Counted from the first letter of the stretch, positions 1-8,049 are shown. The stretch: DNA of 64,000 nucleotides from Geomonas silvestris (GCF_014193515.1 NZ_BLXX01000002.1:1-64000); one strand, 5' to 3'. Numbers and translations: made by a program. Notes: generated by a model not told the origin, from the letters alone.

Positions 1-348
1 CTTGCTGGAACTGAAGACGGTTCATTTTCACGGCACACTCCTATGAGGAAAATTGCCGTGATTATGCATGCTACCAATGGCAGAGAATGTCGCACTAGCC
101 GCAGCAGCGGAAGATTCGCGCTAATCAGGAAACCTTATATTTCAAGACCTGGCACCGAGAGGCCTGGATTACAGGGGCGTCCCCCTTGTCTCCTCCTCAG
201 GAGACTTACCGGCAAAAGCACCGCATCTCGCACACCCACGGCCCGATATCTGCTCAACACGCATGCTCCACCTCCCTCAGAGAAGAAATCACATCACCTG
301 CCCTGCCCCCCATCTGCTCGTTGTGGTGCACACCAACGGGAGCATTGC
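1..348. other. Non-coding stretch with one REP-like half-site
   Basis: I find no convincing gene here. The open frames on the plus strand lack a good ribosome site and read straight through repeat sequence. Positions 140-156 carry the 17-base half-site TTTCAAGACCTGGCACC, which recurs as one arm of the palindrome at 1945-2000. The rest holds nothing I recognise. Confidence 0.5.
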
Positions 349-783
349 TCACTGTTGCGATTTTGGCACTGGTTTGATTTCCTTAATTGCGATCAATGCC
401 TTAGTGTGGTGGTGCCCAGTGTGAGCGGCAAAAAGCTCTCCCTTCACAATCGCCGAACTCTCCACCAGCCCTTTTTCCTTTGCATAGACTGATTGATCTT
501 CAAAGGCCAGTTGGAACCTAGTAGTGGACTTTGCGACTTCATAGAGGGAACCGTTTTCCATTGATTCTGCGACAACACAACGTGGCTGCTGGATGGTCAA
601 GACCCAGCACGTTTCAGGCTCGTCGCCATCATCAATGCTCTCATAGTTAGGAGGTCCTGGGAACGTCTCTCGTGAGATCTTGCCCGTAAGCGTGATTGAA
701 TCACCATCTTTAAGGCACTCGGCCGACACAACCGGCGACGCCAAAAAAGTCAGTAGGCTTAACAAAGCAGCTAAATACCTCAT
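349..783 (-). CDS. Secreted DUF4431-like protein
   Basis: A predicted 144-residue exported protein of unknown function. The first 21 residues form a signal peptide (basic MRY, hydrophobic core, cleavage after PVVSA). The mature part has the pattern I associate with DUF4431: LTGKISRE, then FPGPPNYESIDDGDEPET and a hydrophobic strand. The ATG at 783 was chosen over one 32 codons upstream because AAGGAA sits just before it and the signal peptide then starts cleanly. There is no operon partner: the next gene on the same strand ends about 150 bases upstream. The family assignment rests on motif memory and is moderate; no catalytic residues are evident. Confidence 0.65.
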   Translation of the reverse strand: MRYLAALLSLLTFLASPVVSAECLKDGDSITLTGKISRETFPGPPNYESIDDGDEPETCWVLTIQQPRCVVAESMENGSLYEVAKSTTRFQLAFEDQSVYAKEKGLVESSAIVKGELFAAHTGHHHTKALIAIKEIKPVPKSQQ

Positions 784-929
784 GTGATTCCTTTGCCGCG
801 ATACATTTCGCGTGCGGCTGCTGGGGACAAAGCCCCGCATTTTGCAATTATAAAATTGTGGAGGCGGCCAGAGGGACACCTTTGAAATCTTGAGTCGGCA
901 AGAGGACCGCCCCTGCCCCGGATGGTGAA

Positions 930-1832
930 TTAATCTTTTGGTAAATTTACAAACAGGCTTGAATCTGGCAGAAACCCAAGGTTCACTAAGCCAGTGTCCC
1001 CCTTACGCTGCTTGGCCACAATAATCTCTGCTCTTGATTCGGTATAGTCATTGCTTGGTTCATATACCTCATCTCGATACACAAAAAGAACTATGTCAGC
1101 ATCCTCTTCAACGCTTCCCGAATCGCGTAGGTCCATAAGTTTAGGACGCTTGTCATTTCGTAGTTCTAGAGACCGGTTAACCTGGCTTAGCAGGAGGACC
1201 GATATCCCAAGCTCTAGCGCAAGCCCTTTCAACGATCTAGAGATGTTGCTTATCCCTTGAGTACGACTTTCCTCAACGCTTGGCATGAGCTGAAGATAAT
1301 CGACGATCACGAGCCGCACATCTTGGTCATTTTTCATGCCTCGGACAAGGTTTATGAGGTTATCCAAGGCAAGATTCGGCGCGCTCTTAACAAAAATTGG
1401 GGAGTCGTGCAGACGGCCGGCAGCCTTGGTCAGCTTAGGCCAATCAACCTCGGTCAATCTACCCGATCGAAGCCTATTGATATTGACTCCAGCAAGGGCG
1501 CACAGTAGCTTTTCGGTTACTTGCTCCTCAGTCGATTCAAGGGTGATGATCCCTACTGGCCCTACTCCCTCTGCCTCTATCGCGACCGAATTTGCAATAT
1601 TCAAGGCCAGAGAGGTTTTACCCATGGAAGGCCGCCCAGCAATAACGACGAGATCTCCTGGTTGAAAACCGCCTGTCATTAAATCAAGATCCACATAACC
1701 CGAAGGAGCTCCTGTAATATTCTTTGGCGACTCGTACCGTGATTCTATCTTTCTTATTGATTTCTTGAGAACTTCGCTAACTTTATTATAGGGAGGAGCC
1801 TGATCCACGTCTTTGTTTAGTTTTCTTTGCAT
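930..1832 (-). CDS. Stand-alone DnaB-type helicase C-terminal domain protein
   Basis: This 300-residue protein matches the RecA-like motor of replicative DnaB helicases. Walker A is GRPSMGKT (residues 66-73), the Walker B strand ends in DYLQL (about 178-182), and further on come a LLLSQVNRS strand and a DLRDSGSVEEDADIV segment typical of DnaB. Full DnaB is about 450 residues with an N-terminal collar domain; here only about 40 polar residues precede the motor, so the collar is absent. AAAGGAC lies about 8 bases before the ATG. A RecA/KaiC-like ATPase with another role is possible. Its setting in an AT-richer accessory patch suggests acquisition by transfer rather than a role as the main replicative helicase. 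Confidence 0.8.
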   Translation of the reverse strand: MQRKLNKDVDQAPPYNKVSEVLKKSIRKIESRYESPKNITGAPSGYVDLDLMTGGFQPGDLVVIAGRPSMGKTSLALNIANSVAIEAEGVGPVGIITLESTEEQVTEKLLCALAGVNINRLRSGRLTEVDWPKLTKAAGRLHDSPIFVKSAPNLALDNLINLVRGMKNDQDVRLVIVDYLQLMPSVEESRTQGISNISRSLKGLALELGISVLLLSQVNRSLELRNDKRPKLMDLRDSGSVEEDADIVLFVYRDEVYEPSNDYTESRAEIIVAKQRKGDTGLVNLGFLPDSSLFVNLPKD

Positions 1833-1944
1833 ACCTATAGTCCTTTTGGTGAAGCAGCCGTTGAGGTGTCAGGTATGACTTGGACAAAGTTAAGAAACTT
1901 TTCCTGTCTCACGGAATCAAAGCCAATGCGGGTGCCCCAATGCG

Positions 1945-2000
1945 GGTGCCAGGTCTTGAAAAATCAGTTTTCAAAACCTCACATTTCAAGACCTGGCACC
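1945..2000. repeat. REP-like palindrome (inverted repeat, 17-base arms)
   Basis: GGTGCCAGGTCTTGAAA (1945-1961) and TTTCAAGACCTGGCACC (1984-2000) are perfect inverted copies around a 22-base spacer that itself contains GTTTTCAAAAC. One arm recurs at 140-156. Just upstream, AATGCGGGTGCC is repeated twice in tandem (about 1924-1950). The arrangement resembles a REP doublet of the kind mobilised by RAYT/TnpA-REP transposases; no such transposase is in the window. Confidence 0.7.
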
Positions 2001-2003
2001 GAG

Positions 2004-2206
2004 AGGGCGGTCGTCATACCTCGGCCAGAACCGGTACTCAGCCGCGTCAAGTTCGGCATCCGTAACCTCAATCTCGATCAATCCCAGCAGTCCCCTGAGG
2101 CACCGGTACCGGTTCGCGTACTTAACGAGAAGACGTTTGAGGTGAGGAGATCCTCCGATTCTGCAAGGCGGGACGGCACTTTGCTGTGAATTGTCGCAAG
2201 AATCAT
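2004..2206 (-). pseudogene. Frameshifted N-terminal gene remnant next to the REP palindrome
   Basis: On the minus strand an ATG at 2206, preceded by AAAGGAAG, opens a frame beginning MILATIHSKVPSRLAE and continuing SEDLLTSNVFS before a stop at about 2078. Near 2123 the sensible reading moves to another frame, KYANRYRCLRGLLGLIE, then VTDAELDAAEYRFWPRYDD, and stops making sense at the palindrome at 2000. That looks like the first 65 or so residues of a longer protein, broken by one frameshift and truncated at the repeat. The start resembles conserved hypothetical proteins opening with 'ATIHGK...SEDLLTSNVFS', sometimes near nuclease-like genes; I cannot name the family. The rest of the gene is not in the window. 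Confidence 0.55.
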
Positions 2207-2288
2207 GAAAGATCTTCCTTTTGCGGTGTTACGCCATCCGAATCAAGATACGACCTGCCCCTCAAGCCCTTATGGGACCCTGGGATCC

Positions 2289-3806
2289 CTACTCCTCTGA
2301 ACTTTCGTCGTCTTCAACATCTTTTTCTACTTTTTTCTTTTCTTTCGGTAGTATATTGAGCCCTTCATTGGCCTTGCGCTGTTTTACCTGAAGTTTTTCC
2401 CGAGCCTTATCATCAAGTATTTTAGCTAGCTTTGATAGGCCTGGTACTTCTGCAAGTTTATCAACAGCGTTAGCGAGTCGGAAACTTTTGTCTAATGCGT
2501 CCATCAATGGGTGATCAGACTTATTATAATCGGTAATAAGTTTTCCAGGATTCTCAGAGTTAACCTCTAATATGTTGTACAAAAGTTTGGTTCTCAGATC
2601 AAAAGATATTTCTTTATTTTCAATATTTTCAATCTGACGGGACAAACCTTCAAATGTTTTACTTAATACTTCTTTATGCGTATACTCCTCAATAAGTCGT
2701 TTTGATAATTTAAGACTTTTGTTAGCAGAATACGCCAGCCAGAGTACTGGAATATACAATGGCAATATTGCTATCACAAGTCTAGGCATATCGTACACGA
2801 CTTTTTCAAGTGGCACTTTTTTTAGCCAAAAACTTAGACTGACAGCAAAAGGTATCAAAGAAACACAAACCATCCCGCCGATCGCCCATGCAAATTTAGT
2901 ATTTAGCGATTTACTCTCCAAAATTTCAGACTCTTTCTTTACCGAATATGCATAACTTAAACCTGCTGTTAACGCATTTGGCAAAAGAGCTTCAATATCG
3001 TTTACAATTTTTGCATGACTACTTTTCCACCCGGTTAATGTGCTTTCAAATTCGGATACTGCGTCAGCTTTGACCTTGTCATAGTTATTGATTGCTCTAA
3101 GTTTAAAATTTTCAAGTTCTGCCTGTGTTGAGGACAAACCGGATTTTAATTTTTCATAGGCTCCTTCTAATTCATCTTTCAACCCAGGTACATTTGTTTC
3201 CTCACCTGTCTCCTCGTCCTTTTCTGAAAAACCAATAATTCCGTAATATAACTCATCAACCTCTTTCTTACGTGCAGAAATTGATTTATATAACCCTTCA
3301 CTTCTGAGTTGATAATCCTGATTTTTACCCAGTATACTATCTAGCGCATCAATCTTAGCCTCGTATTCGGAAATACCGGCAAATAAAGCATTTAATTCCG
3401 CTATTTTTTGTAAAATTGCAGCATTATTTTCTGTAATACTTTCATGGACAGATTCTATTTCTGTATTTTTATCTATTGAGTCATCATGCAAAGTTATGAC
3501 AGTATTATGCATACCTTCTACTTCGACCAACAGTTGTTTTGAATCTTCAAGCTTTAATTTCACTTCTTCTAAATATCCGAAAGCTGTATTTTTAGCATCT
3601 TCGCATCTATTCCTAAATTCAGACGCCTTCTTCGAGGACTGTTTTGCCGAATCTTCATAATCTGAAGTTTTATTTTTAACCTCGACTTCCAAATTTTGGA
3701 TATCGTTGTCTGAAACGAATTGTTTTTTCTCGATTGCCAGCACTTTGGCCCACAGCTTTTTACGTTCATCGTCCAAATAGTAGACCTTATCTTCAAGCTT
3801 ACCCAT
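2289..3806 (-). CDS. Coiled-coil protein with two central membrane helices, function unknown
   Basis: About 505 residues. The first 280 or so are charged, heptad-rich and Ala/Glu/Lys-rich, a long predicted coiled coil. Two hydrophobic helices follow at roughly 305-365 (one around GGMVCVSLIPFAVSLSFWL, one around LVIAILPLYIPVLWLAY) separated by a short loop, then a mostly helical soluble tail with a charged Glu/Lys/Asp end. The hairpin topology puts both large ends on the same side, probably the cytoplasm. ATG at 3806 is preceded by GGGGTGG; a GTG two codons upstream (3812) is the alternative. Codon use is strikingly AT-rich compared with the rest of the window, which suggests lateral acquisition. 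I do not recognise the family. Confidence 0.75.
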   Translation of the reverse strand: MGKLEDKVYYLDDERKKLWAKVLAIEKKQFVSDNDIQNLEVEVKNKTSDYEDSAKQSSKKASEFRNRCEDAKNTAFGYLEEVKLKLEDSKQLLVEVEGMHNTVITLHDDSIDKNTEIESVHESITENNAAILQKIAELNALFAGISEYEAKIDALDSILGKNQDYQLRSEGLYKSISARKKEVDELYYGIIGFSEKDEETGEETNVPGLKDELEGAYEKLKSGLSSTQAELENFKLRAINNYDKVKADAVSEFESTLTGWKSSHAKIVNDIEALLPNALTAGLSYAYSVKKESEILESKSLNTKFAWAIGGMVCVSLIPFAVSLSFWLKKVPLEKVVYDMPRLVIAILPLYIPVLWLAYSANKSLKLSKRLIEEYTHKEVLSKTFEGLSRQIENIENKEISFDLRTKLLYNILEVNSENPGKLITDYNKSDHPLMDALDKSFRLANAVDKLAEVPGLSKLAKILDDKAREKLQVKQRKANEGLNILPKEKKKVEKDVEDDESSEE

Positions 3807-3963
3807 ATCCACCCCACGTCAGATTATTTGGCAGTACAATTATTTAGGTTTACACTCGGAGCTTACATATGGGCAGACCATGTTACCAGGTTGCTCGCAA
3901 TCTCTATTTCTTCTCGCCCCCTTCGTCTTGCCTCTAAGGTGGGGGGACGTTGCTACTCAGTCA

Positions 3964-4182
3964 TCACCTCGGTGGACGACAGACCTTGCACGGCACATAA
4001 CCGCTCTTTTGCGCATCGCTGGGGCTGCTGAACTTGATCAGGTTGTGGGAACTTATTTTCTGCGCCCACTTGCAGGACGGGAAGTGGTACTTGTTCGATC
4101 GGCTCGATCCCCAGAACTCGGCACCCAGGGCAACCGGAACCAGTACAAACAGAAGCAGGAGTATCGTGATCAGCCTTCTCAT
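3964..4182 (-). CDS. Small secreted Ada-like zinc-binding protein
   Basis: A 72-residue protein with a signal peptide (MRRLITILLLLFVLVPVALG) and a single compact domain: SNKYHFPSCKWA, then N..KF.S...A...GY.PCKVCRP. The Tyr-His-x3-Cys and Cys-x2-Cys spacing matches the N-terminal metal-binding fold of Ada and its stand-alone relatives, with one His and three Cys as likely zinc ligands. AAGGAGGG precedes the ATG at 4182, which rules out an upstream start 10 codons earlier. Being exported, it cannot be a DNA-methyl receptor like Ada; extracytoplasmic versions are often attached to nucleases. No partner gene is adjacent. Confidence 0.7.
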   Translation of the reverse strand: MRRLITILLLLFVLVPVALGAEFWGSSRSNKYHFPSCKWAQKISSHNLIKFSSPSDAQKSGYVPCKVCRPPR

Positions 4183-4232
4183 GCATCCCTCCTTAATTGC
4201 ACAACCTGACAAGGCCTAGGCAATTGACACAG

Positions 4233-4925
4233 CTAGTTTTTGCTTCCGGCCATGGTTACGGTGACGCCACTGACCGTTGCGCTCACTTCCATCCCGAGTA
4301 CGCTACCATTTGAGTCGAGTGTGAAGGTATCTACTTCTGCACCAATGATCGTTGATCCCGATTTTGTTACGGTGGAAAAGGACAGCCTCGAGTTCCCATT
4401 CATACCTGGAGCAAGTGACCACGTTCCGGTTTCGGTAGTGCCATCACTACCTGAATACGTGCCGAGATCACCGAAGTCACCGACATTTGCGGTCGCCGGG
4501 ATGTTGGCAGCTATGGTGGGGATATAGGTGATGCCGGTACTTGTGACGGACTTGTAAGGAAGCCCTGTCGATGCCAGGAAGTAGGCCGTTGTCGTTTCTG
4601 TGACGGGTGTTCCACTACCAAGTCGCACCGTAGTCTGGGTGCGCCGCATGGTTACGTTTTGTGCCTCGAAGGTCGTCGGGCCATCGGCAATCACAGCGAA
4701 GGAGCCGGACCAGGAACGTCCCTGCGAGTCTGAACCAACGAGAGCGGGAAACGAGTACTGCGTGCCGGTTGCAGCACCGACATACACGCTTTTGAACGCC
4801 GCGAGATTAACGGGAGTCCCTGTCGCGGTGAGAGTTCCGCCCCCTCCCCCACCACCGCCACAGCCAAACAGTCCGAGTACCAAAACAACGAGAAGCACCG
4901 CTGCGTACCACGCTCTTTTCGGCAT
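4233..4925 (-). CDS. Predicted lipoprotein, function unknown
   Basis: A 230-residue protein with a lipoprotein signal: basic MPKR, a hydrophobic core and the lipobox LFGC, with Cys22 as the predicted lipidated residue, followed by a run of eight glycines as a flexible tether. The mature part is Thr/Ser/Gly-rich with alternating beta-type hydrophobicity and no enzyme motif. AGGGGGG precedes the ATG. Low-complexity beta lipoproteins of this kind are common in Geobacterales, usually unassigned. It stands alone, with intergenic sequence on both sides. Confidence 0.75.
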   Translation of the reverse strand: MPKRAWYAAVLLVVLVLGLFGCGGGGGGGGTLTATGTPVNLAAFKSVYVGAATGTQYSFPALVGSDSQGRSWSGSFAVIADGPTTFEAQNVTMRRTQTTVRLGSGTPVTETTTAYFLASTGLPYKSVTSTGITYIPTIAANIPATANVGDFGDLGTYSGSDGTTETGTWSLAPGMNGNSRLSFSTVTKSGSTIIGAEVDTFTLDSNGSVLGMEVSATVSGVTVTMAGSKN

Positions 4926-4994
4926 AACTCCCCCCTGTGTACCGCTTAGTTGACGATACGTTTCTTTGTTGCGGGCTTCTTAGGCCCACGGCTA

Positions 4995-5041
4995 GAGGCG
5001 AATCCCCACTGTCCCCCCTTTTCCAAAGTGGGGAACGTGTG
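4995..5041. repeat. Dispersed repeat, family A (core only)
   Basis: Core of the form GCGAATCCCC..TGTCCCCCC followed by TTTTCCAAAGTGGGGAACG, self-complementary around the TTTTCCAAAG centre. Further copies lie near 7862, 11939, 12039, 13972 and 30541. Confidence 0.7.
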
Positions 5042-5107
5042 AGCTCTTCTGCAGGCTAAAGATCGTACGACAACCTGATCGTGCTCGGCCCAAATTCCGG
5101 CTATCAG

Positions 5108-6208
5108 CTAGAACTTAGGCTCGACTCCAATGCCGGGCCCGGCTCCTTTCAACTCGAACTTGCCGGTGTTATCCAGGTACGGCGAGTGCGACAGCTCACC
5201 TTTGATGAAGAAGGTGGTGTCGAGGTCGGCGTAGTCGATGCACCCAAGGCCTGCCGCCATGTGCGCGGAGGCGGTTATCGAGAGGGCGCTTTCCATCATG
5301 GCACCCAGCATGAGGGGGATGTTGTTCCGGGCGGCTAACCTGGCTATCTCGGCTCCCTCCAACAAGCCGCTCTTCATGGTCTTGATGTTAATGGCGCTGA
5401 CGGCTCCGGTGTCGATGGCTCGCTTGGCGTCGCTCAGGGAACTTACGCTTTCGTCGGCACAGACCAGGGTCTCGTTCCCCTCCAGGGCCTTGGTTATGGT
5501 GGAGAGCCCTTCCCAGTCGTACTTGGGGACGGGCTGCTCGAGGAGGACCGGGCGGGCGCCGTGCTGGTCGAGCTGGTCCAGGAAGGCGAGCATGCGGGCG
5601 GCGTTGAAGCCCATGTTGGCGTCGAGGATGAGTTCGCTCTGGGGCGCGATCTCGCGTACGGCCAGGACGCGCTCGAGGTCGATGGCTTCGTCCTTGCCGA
5701 CCTTGATCTTGAAGGTGGTGAAACCCTGCGCGCTGTACTGGGCGGTGGCGGTGCGCGCTTCTTCGACGCTGCCGATCACGATGGTGATGTCGGTGTTGAA
5801 GGTGAGCTTGTTCCCTTTGTCGGTGGCGGGGGAGAAGTACTGGTAGAGGGGAATCCCCTTAATCCGGCAGGTGATGTCGAGGATGGCCGACTCGAGCGCG
5901 GCCAGGGCGGCGTGGTTCCCCTTGAGGCTCGGGGCGAACTCGCGGCAGACGGCTTCGGGATCTGCGACGAACCTTCCCTTTAAGGCCGCGGCGACGCGCT
6001 CGAGGTTCGCCAGGGTGCCGGGGATGGTTTCGCCGGTGATGTGGGTGGCGACCGCGGCTTCGCCGTAACCGCAGACGCCGTCGCTGGTGCGGAGACAGAT
6101 AAAGACGTTCTCCAACTCGTCGTGCTGACCGGTGGCTATCCTGAAGGGGGTTACCAGCGGGGAACTGATGACGGATACGAGTGCATCGGCTATGACAAAC
6201 TGCGGCAT
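5108..6208 (-). CDS. Enolase-superfamily enzyme, probable dipeptide epimerase
   Basis: A 366-residue member of the mandelate racemase/muconate lactonising group. All barrel residues are visible: the Lys-x-Lys pair K167/K169 in FKIKVGKD, metal ligands D196 (LILDANMGF), E224 (LLEQPV) and D252 (CADESV), and the opposite-face lysine in INIKTMKSG (about 276). The set matches L-Ala-D/L-Glu epimerases, which act in recycling of murein peptides. The N-terminal capping domain is intact and length is normal. AGGAGG lies 7 bases before the ATG. No peptide transporter or peptidase is adjacent, so the substrate is inferred from family resemblance only. Confidence 0.85.
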   Translation of the reverse strand: MPQFVIADALVSVISSPLVTPFRIATGQHDELENVFICLRTSDGVCGYGEAAVATHITGETIPGTLANLERVAAALKGRFVADPEAVCREFAPSLKGNHAALAALESAILDITCRIKGIPLYQYFSPATDKGNKLTFNTDITIVIGSVEEARTATAQYSAQGFTTFKIKVGKDEAIDLERVLAVREIAPQSELILDANMGFNAARMLAFLDQLDQHGARPVLLEQPVPKYDWEGLSTITKALEGNETLVCADESVSSLSDAKRAIDTGAVSAINIKTMKSGLLEGAEIARLAARNNIPLMLGAMMESALSITASAHMAAGLGCIDYADLDTTFFIKGELSHSPYLDNTGKFELKGAGPGIGVEPKF

Positions 6209-6440
6209 GTAAATCCTCCTGCTATTTATAAATCTAGGCTAGCCACGCAAACGCGGAGAACACGGAGAAAGACAAACGGCAATGGCCTTGAACGCGGATT
6301 TGACGGATAAACCTGAAAAGACGGGGAGGGGAAAATCTAAAATGATGCTCGTCGAGCACGGGCGGTGTTCTAGCCGCCGAAATCCGCTTAATCAGCACAA
6401 TTCGCGTGCAAAGCCTTTCAGGTTTTTTGCTTACTGTCAT

Positions 6441-6479
6441 AAAAAAAGCCGCCTCTCAGCTACGCTGACTCAGGCGGCT
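6441..6479 (-). terminator. Minus-strand intrinsic terminator-like hairpin
   Basis: AGCCGCCT (6447-6454) pairs with AGGCGGCT (6472-6479), with an inner TCAGC/GCTGA stem; read on the minus strand it is followed by seven T. No minus-strand gene lies within 500 bases upstream of it, so the RNA it would end is unknown. Confidence 0.55.
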
Positions 6480-6840
6480 ATCTTTGCAGTTCTACCATGC
6501 CCTCCATCCCCTCAATTCACCACAAAATTTCATGCCTCTGACTTACACCCTTTCTCCGACTGAGTCAACTACAATAAACGTAAACTAAGGTAGGTTTACT
6601 CCGACTTATAACTTCCCGGTTCATGGAAGAAAAGCCGTTTCGTCTCATCCCGAAGTGATGTTGCCGGAATCATTATCACAAAGAGATACTCACGACTGAT
6701 GACGGATTGCCGACCTGCATGCTCTGGCCGCAGGCTTTAGCCTTATGTGCAAGCTTAAGCTAATTGAGGTTGATCTAATTCAACGCAGCCGCACCCTTCC
6801 ATCTCGAGCCACGCGCCTCAGGGGTCGCCGTCGCTGAGCT

Positions 6841-6914
6841 ATCGGCAAAGCACCTAAATCCGGCTTAAATCAATCCGGTAGTGATTGGGTTAAAGCCTTT
6901 CTTTTGCTTGCCGA
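6841..6914 (+). promoter_or_regulatory. Candidate structured mRNA leader
   Basis: ATCGGCA(A)AGCA at 6841-6852 pairs with TGCTTGCCGAT ending at 6914, and inside it GGCTTAAATCAATC pairs with GATTGGGTTAAAGCC around the loop CGGTAGT. Together this is a long two-part stem-loop about 100 bases before the start of the binding-protein gene at 7014. I compared it by eye with the c-di-GMP class I consensus and it does not fit. A role as leader regulator is inference. Confidence 0.35.
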
Positions 6915-7013
6915 TAAAGAACCTACAGGTTTTCTGTCAGATCGTCCCGGAAGGTTACTCGCTTGCGCGGCCAGTGACAGGAAAGATTCCATGTTTTGTC
7001 AGGAGGATCTTTT

Positions 7014-7775
7014 ATGAAGCGTCTCATTGCCACGTTTGCCTTGACCGCCCTATGCACCGCAACCTTCTCGCTCGTCGCCTTCGCCGAAGACGTCAAGATA
7101 GGAGCGGGAGCCGCACCGAGTGAGAACGTACTGAAGCCGATCGCACAACCGCTCCTGAAGGAGGGGATTTCGCTGTACGTCTCCTCCTCGGGTCCGAAGA
7201 ACGCCATGATGGACCTGGAGCGCGGAGTGGTCGATGCAGCGGCAGCGGGGCTCACCTTCCAGGACTGGCTTAACCTTATGAAGAAGGAGGGGCACGAGGT
7301 GAAAGATCCCGCTTCTCTTCAGTGGACCATGATCGGCAAGGACAAGATCGTCGCCCTGGTGAACAAGGAAAACCCGGTAGCAAAGCTCTCGAAGGAGCAA
7401 CTGCAGGGGATCTTCTCCGGAAAGGTCGACAGCTGGAAGGAGGTTGGCGGAGCCGATGTTCCTGTCCTGATCGTGTGGGGGAAATTGACTTCCGGCACCA
7501 ACAGCATGTTCGCGAACAAGATCATGGACGGCAAGGAGGTAACCAAGGAGGTTATTGAAACCATGACCGCCGAGGACATCCGCCAGAACGTCGCCTCGAA
7601 CCCGTCCGCCATCGGCATAGGCCCGCTGGCGGTGCTCGACGGAACCGTCAAGCAGGTCGAGAGCCCGGAGATCGGACGCGACATCATCCTGGTGACCAAG
7701 GGAAAACCTTCCGCCAAGGTGCAAAAGGTGCTCGACTTCATCAAAGGGGAAGGACAGAAGTACATCAAAAAGTAG
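7014..7775 (+). CDS. PstS-like periplasmic substrate-binding protein
   Basis: 253 residues with a clear signal peptide (MKRLIATFALTALCTATFSLVAFA). The mature protein has the fold pattern of the phosphate-binding PstS/PBP-like-2 family: a GAGAAPSENVLKP opening, LSKEQLQGIFSGKVDSWKEVGG in the middle (the 'I..G.i..W..iGG' signature), and a Ser/Thr-rich SGTNSMF loop where phosphate-type ligands bind. AGGAGG sits before the ATG at 7014. No Pst permease or ATPase is adjacent, so it is an orphan binding or sensing protein; phosphate or another oxyanion is a guess from the family. A strong terminator follows. Confidence 0.8.
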   Translation: MKRLIATFALTALCTATFSLVAFAEDVKIGAGAAPSENVLKPIAQPLLKEGISLYVSSSGPKNAMMDLERGVVDAAAAGLTFQDWLNLMKKEGHEVKDPASLQWTMIGKDKIVALVNKENPVAKLSKEQLQGIFSGKVDSWKEVGGADVPVLIVWGKLTSGTNSMFANKIMDGKEVTKEVIETMTAEDIRQNVASNPSAIGIGPLAVLDGTVKQVESPEIGRDIILVTKGKPSAKVQKVLDFIKGEGQKYIKK

Positions 7776-7802
7776 ACTTACAATTGACTAAAAATACCTT
7801 CT

Positions 7803-7838
7803 GGGGCCAGGGTCCGCTTTTTGGGCTCTGGCCCCTTT
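7803..7838 (+). terminator. Rho-independent terminator after the binding-protein gene
   Basis: GGGGCCAG (7803-7810) pairs with CTGGCCCC (7828-7835), followed by TTT. It lies 27 bases after the stop codon. Confidence 0.75.
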
Positions 7839-7861
7839 GCTTAGATTTTTGCAGGAGGTAA

Positions 7862-7935
7862 GGCAAATCCCCTCTGTCCCCCCTTTTTCACAGTGACGTA
7901 AAGCCACCTGTCGCGCTGCGTGGACGCGACAACCG
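7862..7935. repeat. Dispersed repeat, family A (diverged copy with tail)
   Basis: GCAAATCCCCTCTGTCCCCC core, then a tail CCACCTGTCGCGCTGCGTGG that also follows the copy near 11939. The central palindrome is damaged here. Confidence 0.6.
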
Positions 7936-8049
7936 AGCTGACCCGTTCCCCGCCCCCACTCCTAAACTTGACGTGACCACAAGTTGGACTATATTAATTC
8001 GGTCCAATCTCGACGAACAAAGCCTTATCATTTCGCACAGGAGGATCGG

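Larger units (their letters stand above)
6209..7013. other. Long intergenic region with repeat, hairpins and structured leader
   Basis: About 800 bases without a credible gene. 6241-6275 and about 6292-6385 hold degenerate dispersed repeats of the 'cgcggagaacacggag' and 'acgcggat' types. 6441-6479 is a terminator-like hairpin pointing to the minus strand. GTAAAC...GTTTAC near 6580-6597 is a small inverted repeat, and 6841-6914 is a long two-part stem-loop before the next gene. No open frame with a ribosome site exists on either strand. Confidence 0.6.

Noticed and set aside
43..492. A 149-codon plus-strand frame at the window start
   Set aside because: It reads through the REP-like half-site, has no ribosome site and overlaps the DUF4431 gene end.
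1827..2189. A 120-codon plus-strand frame across the palindrome
   Set aside because: It spans the REP arms and runs antisense to the recognisable gene remnant.
6690..6990. Possible c-di-GMP class I riboswitch before the PstS-like gene
   Set aside because: Fragments such as CAAAGC and a GGTAG loop look similar, but the GGCAAAC and GAAA tetraloop parts are missing and the pairing order differs.
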